64,000 nucleotides of DNA from Legionellaceae bacterium (GTDB lineage: Bacteria > Pseudomonadota > Gammaproteobacteria > Legionellales > Legionellaceae), in assembly GCA_020831865.1 (NCBI GenBank), contig JAFIFT010000020.1, positions 1 to 64,000 on the forward strand. Direction: 5' to 3'. Shown here piece after piece: positions 1-8,580 of this stretch. The position numbers and the translations under genes were made by a program. The notes under the pieces are model-generated. The model had not been told where the DNA came from and made no database searches. It saw only the letters and a program-made list of their open reading frames with translations. Position 1 is the stretch's first letter; each line of letters opens with the position of its first letter.

Positions 1-34
1 TGAATTTCACTTACATCGCATAAGGACAAAGGCC

Positions 35-1555
35 ATGCTACGATACAGCAACAACATTTTTTTGAAGAGGATACTGGCTTGCTTGTGCTCAGTGTTCATG
101 ATGACAAGCGTTTTTGCAGGAACCCCATTGTGGACCTTTGAACCGCTGACGGCCACCACGATTGCAGTGCCTGCCAATGGCAGCGCTACAGTACAATACC
201 GGGTCACCAACCAATCCAGCAAGCCGCACACCTTAAGTATGCAGCCCATTCGTGGCATTACGCAAATCACCACGGGTCTGGGTATTTGCGGCAATCCTTT
301 TGTGCTCAGAGGCAAAAATTCCTGCATTCTGTCATTGCAGATAAACGGGAGTCAGTTGAACGATGCGGTTGCGGATGGTCCCGTGGTTTGTCAACAGGGG
401 AGCCTGAATCAGTGTTATCGCCCAAGTTCTGCCAACATTTTACATATCACTCAGGCGCCGCCGATAACGGATGCGGTGATTACCGTCACCGGGTCTCCTT
501 TAACACTAACAGTCAATGGCGCAACGGGGCAGCTCACGATTAACAACACGTCAACGCAATTGGCGGCTACCAACATCATCTCGAATTTCACAGGCACGGC
601 CTTGGATGGCAATGTCACCGAAACAGGGAATACCTGTGCGAATGTGCCGCCAGGAGGCAGTTGCACCCTGACGTACATGCCAGGCAACACGGTGGTGCCG
701 CAAACCAATTTCACCATCCAGGGCACCAATACCAATGAGCTGACGGCAGCCATTGCCATTCAATCAGGTAGTACGTTAACCAACATCAACCCAACTTCAG
801 GAACGGCATCAGGGGGAACGGGGTTTACCTTAACAGGCACTGGTTTAACAGAGGCTACGGGCGTCACCTTTGACGGAGAAGCGGCGACGAGTGTTCATGT
901 GGTCGATTCTACGACGGTGACTGGCGTCACGCCCGCCCATGAGGTGGGGGTTGTGGATGTGGTCATTGACACGCCAGCAGGTGGTGCGACACTGGCTAAT
1001 GGCTATACTTACGTGGCCACCGCAGTCGGGCAACCGGCTTTTGGTGGTACCATTGCCTGCTTAAATGGAGGATTCAATAATCTGATTGCAGCCACGGCCG
1101 ATAACAGCGCAGCTATTGTATGGGGAGGACTTGGGACAGCTGTTGGTGCTGGAGCGCAAGACAATACCAATGGGGCTGGTAATACGGCAGCCATTGTTGC
1201 TGAGCTTGGCAATAATGGCGGCACACCTTATGCGGCACAACTGTGTAATGACTTTGCGGTGGACTCCCAAGGCAATACCCCTTGTCAGCTAGGAAATACC
1301 TGCTATGACAATTGGTTCTTGCCGGCCGGAAATAACTTGACAGCCACAGGCCAGCTCAACTGCTTATTTACAAATCGTGTCACTATAGGCGGTTTTGCCA
1401 GTACCGGCATCGGCTACTGGAGTTCTACCGAGAATTCTTTGAATTCTTTGACTCAAGCTTGGGCCCAGAGATTCAGCAATGGCGAGTCGGTCAGCGTCGA
1501 AAAGGGCATCAGTGGGGGTATGCGGGTTAGGTGCGTTCGGGCTTTTACCCCTTAG
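35..1555 (+). CDS. Exported TIG/IPT-domain protein with C-terminal Lcl_C (DUF1566) domain
   Basis: The 506-residue protein begins with a signal peptide (residues 1-28, hydrophobic core then SVFA). Residues 30-140 form a beta-rich domain with Cys 85, 97, 119 and 127. Residues 145-245 resemble Ig-like repeats and include a Cys pair at 201 and 210. Residues 248-328 match an IPT/TIG fold (INPTSGTASGGTGFTLTG). Residues 330-506 match the Lcl_C/DUF1566 fold, with NWFLPAGN, GYWSSTE and a final RVRCVRAF. Lcl_C is named after the Legionella collagen-like adhesin, and TIG domains are common in surface proteins. A periplasmic or surface role such as adhesion is inferred. The start has an AAGGAC-type ribosome site. 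It is separated from the flagellar operon by a terminator, so it is probably a unit of its own. Domain calls come from motifs only. Confidence 0.75.
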   Translation: MLRYSNNIFLKRILACLCSVFMMTSVFAGTPLWTFEPLTATTIAVPANGSATVQYRVTNQSSKPHTLSMQPIRGITQITTGLGICGNPFVLRGKNSCILSLQINGSQLNDAVADGPVVCQQGSLNQCYRPSSANILHITQAPPITDAVITVTGSPLTLTVNGATGQLTINNTSTQLAATNIISNFTGTALDGNVTETGNTCANVPPGGSCTLTYMPGNTVVPQTNFTIQGTNTNELTAAIAIQSGSTLTNINPTSGTASGGTGFTLTGTGLTEATGVTFDGEAATSVHVVDSTTVTGVTPAHEVGVVDVVIDTPAGGATLANGYTYVATAVGQPAFGGTIACLNGGFNNLIAATADNSAAIVWGGLGTAVGAGAQDNTNGAGNTAAIVAELGNNGGTPYAAQLCNDFAVDSQGNTPCQLGNTCYDNWFLPAGNNLTATGQLNCLFTNRVTIGGFASTGIGYWSSTENSLNSLTQAWAQRFSNGESVSVEKGISGGMRVRCVRAFTP

Positions 1556-1576
1556 CCCCTTTATCCCTTTTCTTTT

Positions 1577-1606
1577 GAGGCAGCGCAGCTGCCTCATGAT
1601 TTTTTT
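1577..1606 (+). terminator. Rho-independent terminator after the TIG/Lcl_C gene
   Basis: A perfect 8-base stem GAGGCAGC/GCTGCCTC with a three-base loop lies 21 bases after the stop codon. It is followed by ATGA and a run of T. It isolates the exported-protein gene from the flagellar operon. Confidence 0.85.
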
Positions 1607-1725
1607 AAAGACATGCGATTTGGATTTTGCTGAATGGCTTTCTATGCGGAGTTACCGGCTTATAAGGATACTGACCAGTTGGTATTAAAGCTGTTTGAGG
1701 TAACCTGCGATTTTTTAAGAGAATA

Positions 1726-1920
1726 TTGATACACACTGAAACAAGATATGAAGCGCGACGCTTTTTATTTGCTTCGTTGTCTTTGTATGTATCCATCGTA
1801 AGTGGCTGTACCCCCTTATCTGCGACGTCCGGAACATGTGCTTGATGCGCCGCCTGCAAAAGTGACAGGTGCCACATGAGCGCCGCTGCATAGCCGCCGC
1901 GCTGGTATTGAACCCTTACT
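1726..1920 (+). pseudogene. Possible decayed small lipoprotein gene
   Basis: From a TTG at 1726 a 39-residue frame (stop at 1843-1845) reads as a lipoprotein signal: charged start, then LFASLSLYVSIVSGC with a good lipobox (VSGC). The frame ends 11 residues after the Cys. A neighbouring frame then continues with coding-like residues (YLRRPEHVLDAPPAKVTGAT), a stop near 1879, and AGIEPLLVHTKQ beyond it. One frameshift plus one stop would join these parts. The rest of the 1607-2000 interval shows nothing else I can support. It could equally be a very short lipoprotein or chance. Confidence 0.3.
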
Positions 1921-2007
1921 TGTCCATACTAAACAAGGTAGATAGCTTGGGAAAAACCGCATCAAATCTGATAAAACGACCAAAAGAACAAAAAATGACA
2001 GCAATAT

Positions 2008-2023
2008 TGGCACAGGACTTGCA
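2008..2023 (+). promoter_or_regulatory. Sigma-54 (RpoN) promoter of the flg operon
   Basis: TGGCAC-N5-TTGCA matches the sigma-54 consensus, with GG at 2009-2010 and GC at 2021-2022, 10 bases apart. It lies 31 bases before the flgB start, which leaves room for a short leader and the GGGAG ribosome site. Class II flagellar operons in Legionella and Pseudomonas are RpoN and FleQ dependent, so an enhancer-binding activator of the FleQ type is expected. Confidence 0.85.
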
Positions 2024-2054
2024 TATTTCACAGTAATACGAGAAGGGAGTCGCT

Positions 2055-2447
2055 ATGGGAATTAATTTGCATCATTACTTGTCATTGCATGCCAATGCAC
2101 TGCAATTGCGCGATCAACGCGCGTCCCAGATTGCCAATAATCTGGCGAACACCAATACCCCTAATTATAAAGCACGTGATATTGATTTTAAGAGCAGTCT
2201 GCAATCGGCCCTACAGGGATCGGCTCAGGCTACCGTCACCACGGATGCCAAGCATATCGCGATGGGCACTGATTTTGCCAGCCAGTTAAAATATCGTGTT
2301 CCGGCACACAGTGCTCTCGATGGCAATACGGTGGATAAAGACATGGAAACGGCGGCGTATACCAAGAATGCACTGGAATATCAGGCATCACTGAGTTTTC
2401 TGGATAATAAAATTAAAATGATGATGCATGCGTTGCGAGGAGAGTAA
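2055..2447 (+). CDS. flgB: Flagellar basal-body rod protein FlgB
   Basis: The 130-residue protein is of normal FlgB length. It carries the N-terminal rod/hook signature (QIANNLANTNTPNYKARD, about residues 26-43) and an amphipathic C-terminal helix that would polymerise in the rod. FlgB is the proximal rod subunit placed next to FliE and is exported by the flagellar type III apparatus, so it has no signal peptide. It is the first gene behind the sigma-54 promoter and lies 2 bases before flgC. The ribosome site is GGGAG. Confidence 0.97.
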   Translation: MGINLHHYLSLHANALQLRDQRASQIANNLANTNTPNYKARDIDFKSSLQSALQGSAQATVTTDAKHIAMGTDFASQLKYRVPAHSALDGNTVDKDMETAAYTKNALEYQASLSFLDNKIKMMMHALRGE

Positions 2448-2449
2448 GT

Positions 2450-2875
2450 ATGGGGCTAAATAACATCTTTAACATTGCCGGCACGGCAATGACAGCAGAA
2501 ACCCTGCGTTTAACGACAACGTCGAGCAATATGGGGAACGCCAATGTGGTCACCGGTGACCCCAATGCCGTATATCGGGCAAAATATCCTGTGTTTAAAG
2601 CCATTGCCGAGAATGCCCAACAGCAGTGGGCTATGGACAATACCAAGGCTGGTGTCAAAATCAGTGGGGTCTATGAGAGTGACGCAGAGCCTATTAAGCG
2701 CCATGAACCGAATCATCCCATGGCCGATGAGAACGGCTATGTCTATGCCCCGAATGTGAATTATGTCGATGAGTTGGCCAATATGATTTCTGCCTCACGT
2801 TCCTATCAAATGGATTTGGATGTGATCGGCGTGGCGAAAAAACTTATACAACAAACCTTGCATCTTGGCGAATAA
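2450..2875 (+). CDS. flgC: Flagellar basal-body rod protein FlgC
   Basis: The 141-residue protein has the length and ends of FlgC. The N-terminal segment (MTAETLRLTTTSSNMGNANV) is the rod signature. The middle has the family's YVYAPNVNYVDELANMI stretch and the C terminus (RSYQMDLDVIGVAKKL) forms the coiled-coil helix. It is a proximal rod subunit assembled with FlgB and FlgF. It follows flgB by 2 bases and its stop is followed directly by the flgD ribosome site, so the genes are probably translationally linked. Confidence 0.97.
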   Translation: MGLNNIFNIAGTAMTAETLRLTTTSSNMGNANVVTGDPNAVYRAKYPVFKAIAENAQQQWAMDNTKAGVKISGVYESDAEPIKRHEPNHPMADENGYVYAPNVNYVDELANMISASRSYQMDLDVIGVAKKLIQQTLHLGE

Positions 2876-2886
2876 GGAGAACAGTG

Positions 2887-3564
2887 ATGGCAACGAACAG
2901 CATTCATGGTGCCAATGGAAATCAGGGAATGCCCTTGATGCCGGAAGCTAAAAATCAGAAAAAAAGCTTGGGCCAGCAGGATTTTTTGCGCTTGATGGTA
3001 GCCCAGGTTAAAAATCAGGATCCCATGGATTCGAATAAAACCAATGGCGATTTTATGGCGCAATTGGCGCAATTTGCCGCGACAGACGGTATTGGCAAAA
3101 TGCAGGAGTCCTTGAGTAGTTTATCGCACTCGCTGCAATCCAACCAGGCGCTCCAGGCTTCGGCTCTGGTCGGGCGCAAGGTGATGGTAGACACTGACAA
3201 GCTGGCATTGGGAGAAGAAGGGGGGGCCACGTTCAGCGCTCAGGTTCCGGAAGGTGTGAGCCAACTTACTGCTTCTGTTTATAGTGAGAGTGGCGATTTA
3301 ATTCGCAACTATGCCATCCAAAAAGGAACTGGCTTGCAACAATTTGACTGGGATGGACGCAATCAGTCTGGTGAACGGGTGGCTGCCGGTACCTATCAGT
3401 TAAAAGTCACTGGCCAATATTCGGGTGAAGAAGTCGCCTTAAAGACGATGACCGCGGCCAATGTGAATTCGGTCAGTATTGGTCAGAATGGTGAGGGGGT
3501 ACGTTTAAAAGTGGCAGGCATTGGTGATGTTTCACTAAATGATGTGCGGGAAATTACCGCTTAA
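2887..3564 (+). CDS. flgD: Flagellar hook-capping protein FlgD
   Basis: The 225-residue protein has the conserved N-terminal FlgD segment (QQDFLRLMVAQVKNQDP, then FMAQLAQFAATDGIGKM). The C-terminal part (about 110-225) looks like the FlgD Ig/Tudor-like fold, including FDWDGRNQSGERVAAGTY. FlgD caps the growing hook and lets FlgE subunits insert. A GTG at 2884 is in frame, but ATG 2887 sits 7 bases after GGAG and is preferred. It lies between flgC and flgE as in other gammaproteobacteria. Confidence 0.95.
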   Translation: MATNSIHGANGNQGMPLMPEAKNQKKSLGQQDFLRLMVAQVKNQDPMDSNKTNGDFMAQLAQFAATDGIGKMQESLSSLSHSLQSNQALQASALVGRKVMVDTDKLALGEEGGATFSAQVPEGVSQLTASVYSESGDLIRNYAIQKGTGLQQFDWDGRNQSGERVAAGTYQLKVTGQYSGEEVALKTMTAANVNSVSIGQNGEGVRLKVAGIGDVSLNDVREITA

Positions 3565-3580
3565 TAAGCAGGAGGCTATC

Positions 3581-4876
3581 ATGGCATTTAATACGGGATT
3601 AAGTGGAATTCAGGCGGCATCCAAGGATTTGGATGTGATTGGGAATAATATAGCCAATTCAGCGACGGTCGGTTTCAAGTCCTCACGGGCAGAATTTGCC
3701 GATGTATACGCGGTCGGGGCCTATGGCGGCGGTAGCAATGCCATTGGAAGCGGTGTGCGGCTTGCCAATGTGCAACAAACCTTTGGGCAGGGCAATTTGA
3801 CCTTTACCAATAATGTGCTTGATCTGGCCGTCAGTGGATCGGGCTTGTTCGTATTAAATGATCAGGGCACAAATGCCTACAGCAGAGCTGGTGCGTTTAC
3901 CGTGAATAATGAAGGCGAGATTGTGAATGCCTTTGGCCAGAATCTGATTGGTCGGCAGGCTGATGCCAATGGTAACATTTTACAGACGCAGGGAAATATG
4001 CGTGTTGATATGGCCAATATTGCCCCGAGAACGACCTCTTTGGCTGAGGTGGGACTGAATTTATTTGCGAATGCGGCACCACCGACGGTTGAATGGTCTG
4101 GAGGTGCTTCACCTGCCAGCGATAGTTACAATAATGTTACCTCAGCGACTGTTTATGATAGCCTCGGTAATTCACACGTATTATCTATGTACTTTATCCG
4201 TGCTGATGATTCAGGCCCTGGTCCGAATGGTGGGGATACCAATCAGTGGTATGTGGCATTTCAAATAGATAACCAGGATGTTCCTGCGGTGGTTGCGGGT
4301 GATAATGCGGACAAACTCTTCCGAGCCAATTTTGCGTCTGATGGTACGTTTGTCGGCGTCGAGGACAGCGATGGCACTCCCCTGGCCAACAATTTTATAC
4401 CACTGTCGTGGAATCCGCAAAATGGAGCGAACCCCATGGCCGTTAATCTGGACTTATCGAATACCACTCAGTTTGGCAGTCCTTTTGGTGTGCAGTCCCT
4501 GAGTCAGGACGGGTATACAACCGGCCAGGTGAATGGACTGGATATTGATCAGAATGGGGTGTTATTTGCTCGCTATACCAACGGACAGAACCGTGCGATG
4601 GGGCAACTGATGCTGGCAAATTTTTCCAATCTGGATGGTCTGCAGCAGCTTGGTAATACCTCCTGGGCTGAGACGGCAGCCTCTGGAATGCCTCTGATTG
4701 GTGAGCCTGGTACGGCCAGTTTGGGGTTAATCCAGTCTGGTGCGTTGGAAGAGTCGAATGTTGATATTACCGAGGAATTGATTGGTCTGATTGGTGCACA
4801 ACGCAATTTTCAAGCCAATTCTCAGACGATTAGAACGGCGGATGCGGTGACACAGACCATTATTAACATTCGTTAA
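3581..4876 (+). CDS. flgE: Flagellar hook protein FlgE
   Basis: The 431-residue protein begins MAFNTGLSGIQAASKDLDVIGNN, the typical hook start, and ends with IGAQRNFQANSQTIRTADAV, the typical C-terminal helix. The central part (about 75-370) is the variable surface domain of the hook. FlgE forms the curved universal joint outside the outer membrane. An upstream in-frame ATG at 3539 lies inside flgD. ATG 3581 has a strong GGAGG site 6 bases ahead and gives the family N terminus. Confidence 0.97.
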   Translation: MAFNTGLSGIQAASKDLDVIGNNIANSATVGFKSSRAEFADVYAVGAYGGGSNAIGSGVRLANVQQTFGQGNLTFTNNVLDLAVSGSGLFVLNDQGTNAYSRAGAFTVNNEGEIVNAFGQNLIGRQADANGNILQTQGNMRVDMANIAPRTTSLAEVGLNLFANAAPPTVEWSGGASPASDSYNNVTSATVYDSLGNSHVLSMYFIRADDSGPGPNGGDTNQWYVAFQIDNQDVPAVVAGDNADKLFRANFASDGTFVGVEDSDGTPLANNFIPLSWNPQNGANPMAVNLDLSNTTQFGSPFGVQSLSQDGYTTGQVNGLDIDQNGVLFARYTNGQNRAMGQLMLANFSNLDGLQQLGNTSWAETAASGMPLIGEPGTASLGLIQSGALEESNVDITEELIGLIGAQRNFQANSQTIRTADAVTQTIINIR

Positions 4877-4896
4877 AAGCGGACAGGAGATCAGTC

Positions 4897-5634
4897 ATGG
4901 AATCGATTTTATATCATGTCACCAACGGTGCGAATAATGGTTTTAACCGACAGGCGGTTTTAAGCCATAACCTGGCTAATCATAATACTCCCGGATTTAA
5001 AGCTGATCTATTCACCGCGCAATCGGTCTATATGCAAGGTCCTGGTTTGGACTCCTCCGCCTTTGCGGTTGAAATGCGCCATGGTCATGATTTGACGGCA
5101 GGAACATTAATCACAACCGGTCGTGATCTGGATGTGGCCGTTGAAGGCAATGGCTGGTTGGCGGTACAGGATGCCAGTGGCCAGGAAGCCTATACTCAAG
5201 CGGGAAATTTTGAGATAACGGCCAATGGCCAGTTGGTTACCGGTTCTGGCCGACCGGTCATCGGCGATGGTGGTCCGATTTCCATACCCCCTGCCCAGCG
5301 CATTGAAATTGGCTCAGACGGCACGGTATCCATAGTACCCCTGGATGCTGACCCTGACACCCTGGCAGTCATTGACCGTTTAAAATTAGTGAAACTGGAT
5401 CCGAAAAATATCGAAAAAACCGATGATGGTTTTTTTAGACCAATGGGTGGTGGTGTCATTGAAGCCGATGCCAGTATACGTGTGGTCAAAGGAGCCCTGA
5501 TGAGCAGTAATGTCAACGCGATTGATCAGATGGTCAATATGATTGAGGCCAACCGGGATTATGAGCGAAATATGAAATTGATGCAAAGTGTCGATGAAAA
5601 TCAGAAGCGTTTGGCACAACTTTTGCAAGACTAA
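4897..5634 (+). CDS. flgF: Flagellar basal-body rod protein FlgF
   Basis: The 245-residue protein has the FlgF/FlgG architecture: an N-terminal rod signature (LSHNLANHNTPGFKADLF), a middle domain beginning GRDLDVAVEGNGWLAVQD and a C-terminal helix (VNMIEANRDYERNMKLMQ). Its length and its place between flgE and flgG identify it as FlgF, a proximal rod protein. A GGAGA ribosome site precedes the start. The 114 bases before flgG contain no recognisable gene. Confidence 0.95.
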   Translation: MESILYHVTNGANNGFNRQAVLSHNLANHNTPGFKADLFTAQSVYMQGPGLDSSAFAVEMRHGHDLTAGTLITTGRDLDVAVEGNGWLAVQDASGQEAYTQAGNFEITANGQLVTGSGRPVIGDGGPISIPPAQRIEIGSDGTVSIVPLDADPDTLAVIDRLKLVKLDPKNIEKTDDGFFRPMGGGVIEADASIRVVKGALMSSNVNAIDQMVNMIEANRDYERNMKLMQSVDENQKRLAQLLQD

Positions 5635-5748
5635 AGGATAATGATACCAAATAGCCTGAGCAGGCAGCCGCAATAGAACGACAGATAGCCGGCAGGCCAG
5701 GGAAGAGAGGGATATTTGTGCCCAATAGCATTGATAACGAGGTGAACT

Positions 5749-6534
5749 ATGCAACCAGCACTATGGGTTAGTAAAACGGGTCTTGATGCGCAGGATAAGA
5801 ACATTGCCAATATTTCAAATAATCTGGCGAATGTGAACACGACGGCTTTTAAAAAAGGTCGGGCGGTTTTTGAAGATTTGATCTATCAGAATCTGCGTCA
5901 GGCGGGTGCGCAATCTTCCCAGAACAGTGAGATTCCGACCGGTATCAATATGGGAACCGGAGTGCACATGGTCGCTACCCAGAAACTTTTCAATCAGGGC
6001 AGTATTCAAAATACTGATAACCCTCTGGATTTAGCGATTCAGGGCCGTGGTTTTTTTTCGGTATTACTCCCGGATGGAACCACCGCCTATTCACGAGATG
6101 GCGGTTTGCATGTCGACTCACAAGGACAAATCGTTACCGCGAATGGGTATGTTTTACAACCCCCTATTACGATTCCGCAACAAACGTTAAATATTACCGT
6201 GGGCAATGATGGTACGGTCAGTGCCTTAATTGCCGGCAATAATGTACCGGCGCAAATTGGTATCATTCAATTGACCGATTTTATTAATCCCGCTGGTTTG
6301 CAGCCTATGGGGCAAAATCTTTATCTGGAAACGGTCGCAAGTGGTCCGGCGCAGCTTGATAATCCCGGCAACAACGGACTGGGTACGCTCTTGCAGGGCT
6401 CACTGGAAGCATCCAATGTGAACGTGGTTGAAGAGCTGGTGAATATGATTCAGGCACAGCGCAGTTATGAGATTACGGCCAAGGGTATTCAAACAGTGGA
6501 TAGTATGTTGCAGTACTTGACGCAGACACTGTAG
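5749..6534 (+). CDS. flgG: Flagellar distal rod protein FlgG
   Basis: The 261-residue protein matches FlgG in length and motifs: ALWVSKTGLDAQDKNIANIS at the start, DNPLDLAIQGRGFFSVLLPD in the middle and a VNMIQAQRSYEITAKGIQT tail. FlgG polymerises into the distal rod, which passes through the P and L rings. AACGAGGTGA provides the ribosome site. It is the best conserved axial protein of the operon. Confidence 0.97.
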   Translation: MQPALWVSKTGLDAQDKNIANISNNLANVNTTAFKKGRAVFEDLIYQNLRQAGAQSSQNSEIPTGINMGTGVHMVATQKLFNQGSIQNTDNPLDLAIQGRGFFSVLLPDGTTAYSRDGGLHVDSQGQIVTANGYVLQPPITIPQQTLNITVGNDGTVSALIAGNNVPAQIGIIQLTDFINPAGLQPMGQNLYLETVASGPAQLDNPGNNGLGTLLQGSLEASNVNVVEELVNMIQAQRSYEITAKGIQTVDSMLQYLTQTL

Positions 6535-6704
6535 GAAAGCGCATGAGAACCGCAAGAAAAAACAGAGGGGGGTTGCAACGCTACGGTGCTGGTATTGCCA
6601 GGCGCTACTCCCTATACTCCGTCGTAACACACTATACCCCTTGGGATTGTTTTGGCTCTGGTGAGCGGGAAAACACATCATCTCTTTTTCGCAGCCTGGC
6701 GAAA

Positions 6705-7382
6705 ATGATCACGGGGTTGTGGCTACTTGCCAGTCTGAGTGCTTGTGAAACCTTAAATCCCCCTGCTCCTGGTGTCAATCCTGAATACGCGCCGACCTAT
6801 CCGGTCACACCAGATCCGAAAACATCCCGCTATGTGAATGGTTCTGTTTACAATGCGGAAACGGTTATCCCCTTGTTTGAAACGCCACGCGCTCGCCATG
6901 CCGGTGATTTGTTAACCCTGGTCTTGATCGAAAAAACGGATGCGACCAAGCGGGCGACAACCCGACAACGTAAAAATGATACCATGGAAATAGCCAATAC
7001 GACGGTAGCCGGTCGCCCCATATCCCTGGGGAGTGGGTATAGCTTTGATTTTGATTTGGAAGCCCGCAGGCAATTTGATGGGGATGCACAATCGATTCAG
7101 AATAATAAATTAAGCGGCAGTCTGTCGGTTACGGTTGCCAAAGTTTTGGCAAATGGCAACATGGTGATTCAAGGGGAAAAATGGGTGAGGATAAATCAGG
7201 GTAGTGAATTTGTGCAACTATCGGGCATTGTGCGCCCGCAAGATATTCGACCTGATAATTCCATCACCTCCGATCGGGTTGCCAACGCCAGAATTTCTTA
7301 TGGCGGTGTTGGGCAGACAAATAATACGAATGCACAAGGGTGGTTTGCCAGATTTATCTGGAGCCCACTGTTTCCCACCTAA
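6705..7382 (+). CDS. flgH: Flagellar L-ring lipoprotein FlgH
   Basis: From ATG 6705 the 225-residue product begins with a lipoprotein signal (MITGLWLLASLSAC, lipobox LSAC) and has normal FlgH length. The body has the family motifs GDLLTLVLIEKTDATKRA and, near the end, SGIVRPQDIRPDN and YGGVGQTNN. FlgH forms the outer-membrane L ring around the rod. The frame is open back to ATG 6543, which has a better ribosome site (AGGAAAG) than 6705. Starting there would add 54 residues before the lipobox, so the true start is uncertain. Confidence 0.93.
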   Translation: MITGLWLLASLSACETLNPPAPGVNPEYAPTYPVTPDPKTSRYVNGSVYNAETVIPLFETPRARHAGDLLTLVLIEKTDATKRATTRQRKNDTMEIANTTVAGRPISLGSGYSFDFDLEARRQFDGDAQSIQNNKLSGSLSVTVAKVLANGNMVIQGEKWVRINQGSEFVQLSGIVRPQDIRPDNSITSDRVANARISYGGVGQTNNTNAQGWFARFIWSPLFPT

Positions 7383-7395
7383 ATAAGGTTGCGGC

Positions 7396-8580
7396 ATGAC
7401 AAATGACAGAAAGAGCACAGAGGTTGGGGGAGTGATATTGGATGGGCATCATGGTGATGAGCCATACTGGTTCCGTGCCTTGCGTGTGAGCCAGATTTTT
7501 CTTTTTATCTTTGGGGGGATGTGCTTCAGCCTGCTACAGGCGGATCGCATCAAAGATGTTGCGACCTTGGCGGGTGTGCGGACGAATCAGTTAGTCGGAT
7601 ATGGTTTGGTCGTAGGTTTGGATGGAACCGGTGACCGAGCCGGCACCAAGTTTACGGAGCAAAGTTTTGGTAATATGTTGACGCAGCTGGGCATTAATAT
7701 TCCACCGGGAACCAAGTTAAATTCTAAAAATATAGCGGCAGTGATGATTAGCAGTAATTTATCGACCTTTATGAAAACAGGGCAAACGATAGATGTGAAT
7801 GTGTCTTCCATTGGTGATGCGAAAAGCCTGCGTGGCGGTACCTTGTTAATGGCGCCGCTGAAAGGAGCGGATGGAAAAGTCTATGCGATCGCGCAGGGCA
7901 ATTTAACGGTTTCAGGCCTGGGGGTGACCGGACAGGATGGCTCCAGCGTTACTGTAAATGTGCCCAGTGGCGCGCGAATACCCAACGGGGCTACTGTAGA
8001 GCGCGATATACCGAATCCTTTTTATTTTTCAGATGTCTTGACCTACAATTTACATACGCCGGACTTCACAACGGCCCGGCGTATGACCGATGCTATTAAT
8101 GAGACGATGGGGCCTGGAACGGCCAGGGCGCTGGATGCGGCGTCTGTCAAAGTCAGTGCACCAAAAAAAATGGCTCATCGTGTCGATTATGTCTCTGTTT
8201 TGGAGAATATAGAATTTGACCCGGCCGATGCGCCTGCTAAAATTATTATTAATTCGCGAACCGGTACGGTGATTATTAACAAGCAAGTGCGGGTTAAAGA
8301 GGCTGCGGTTTCTCACGGTAACCTGGTCGTTACGGTCACGGAAAATCCCTTGATTAGTCAACCCAATGCCTTTGCCGGCGGGAGAACGGTGGTAACACCG
8401 CAAACCCAAATCAATGTGGAAGAGCAAGGCGATCGGGCCTTTGTCTTCCCGGCCGGTGCGTCCTTGCGGGATATCGTTAATGCTATTAATGCGGTAGGGG
8501 CGGCACCTGGTGATATTATTGCTATCCTGGATGCGCTTAAACAGGCTGGTGCCATTAATGCAACGTTGGTGGTCATATAA
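7396..8580 (+). CDS. flgI: Flagellar P-ring protein FlgI
   Basis: The product is FlgI: after the signal sequence it reads [31 protein letters not shown], the start of mature FlgI in all families, and ends with the conserved [22 protein letters not shown]. FlgI forms the P ring in the peptidoglycan layer after Sec export. The signal core ([17 protein letters not shown]) starts only at about residue 33, so the ATG 7396 product (394 residues) has an unusual 30-residue polar leader. A GTG at 7486 would give a normal signal peptide but lacks a good ribosome site. The stop overlaps the flgJ start. Confidence 0.93.
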   Translation: MTNDRKSTEVGGVILDGHHGDEPYWFRALRVSQIFLFIFGGMCFSLLQADRIKDVATLAGVRTNQLVGYGLVVGLDGTGDRAGTKFTEQSFGNMLTQLGINIPPGTKLNSKNIAAVMISSNLSTFMKTGQTIDVNVSSIGDAKSLRGGTLLMAPLKGADGKVYAIAQGNLTVSGLGVTGQDGSSVTVNVPSGARIPNGATVERDIPNPFYFSDVLTYNLHTPDFTTARRMTDAINETMGPGTARALDAASVKVSAPKKMAHRVDYVSVLENIEFDPADAPAKIIINSRTGTVIINKQVRVKEAAVSHGNLVVTVTENPLISQPNAFAGGRTVVTPQTQINVEEQGDRAFVFPAGASLRDIVNAINAVGAAPGDIIAILDALKQAGAINATLVVI

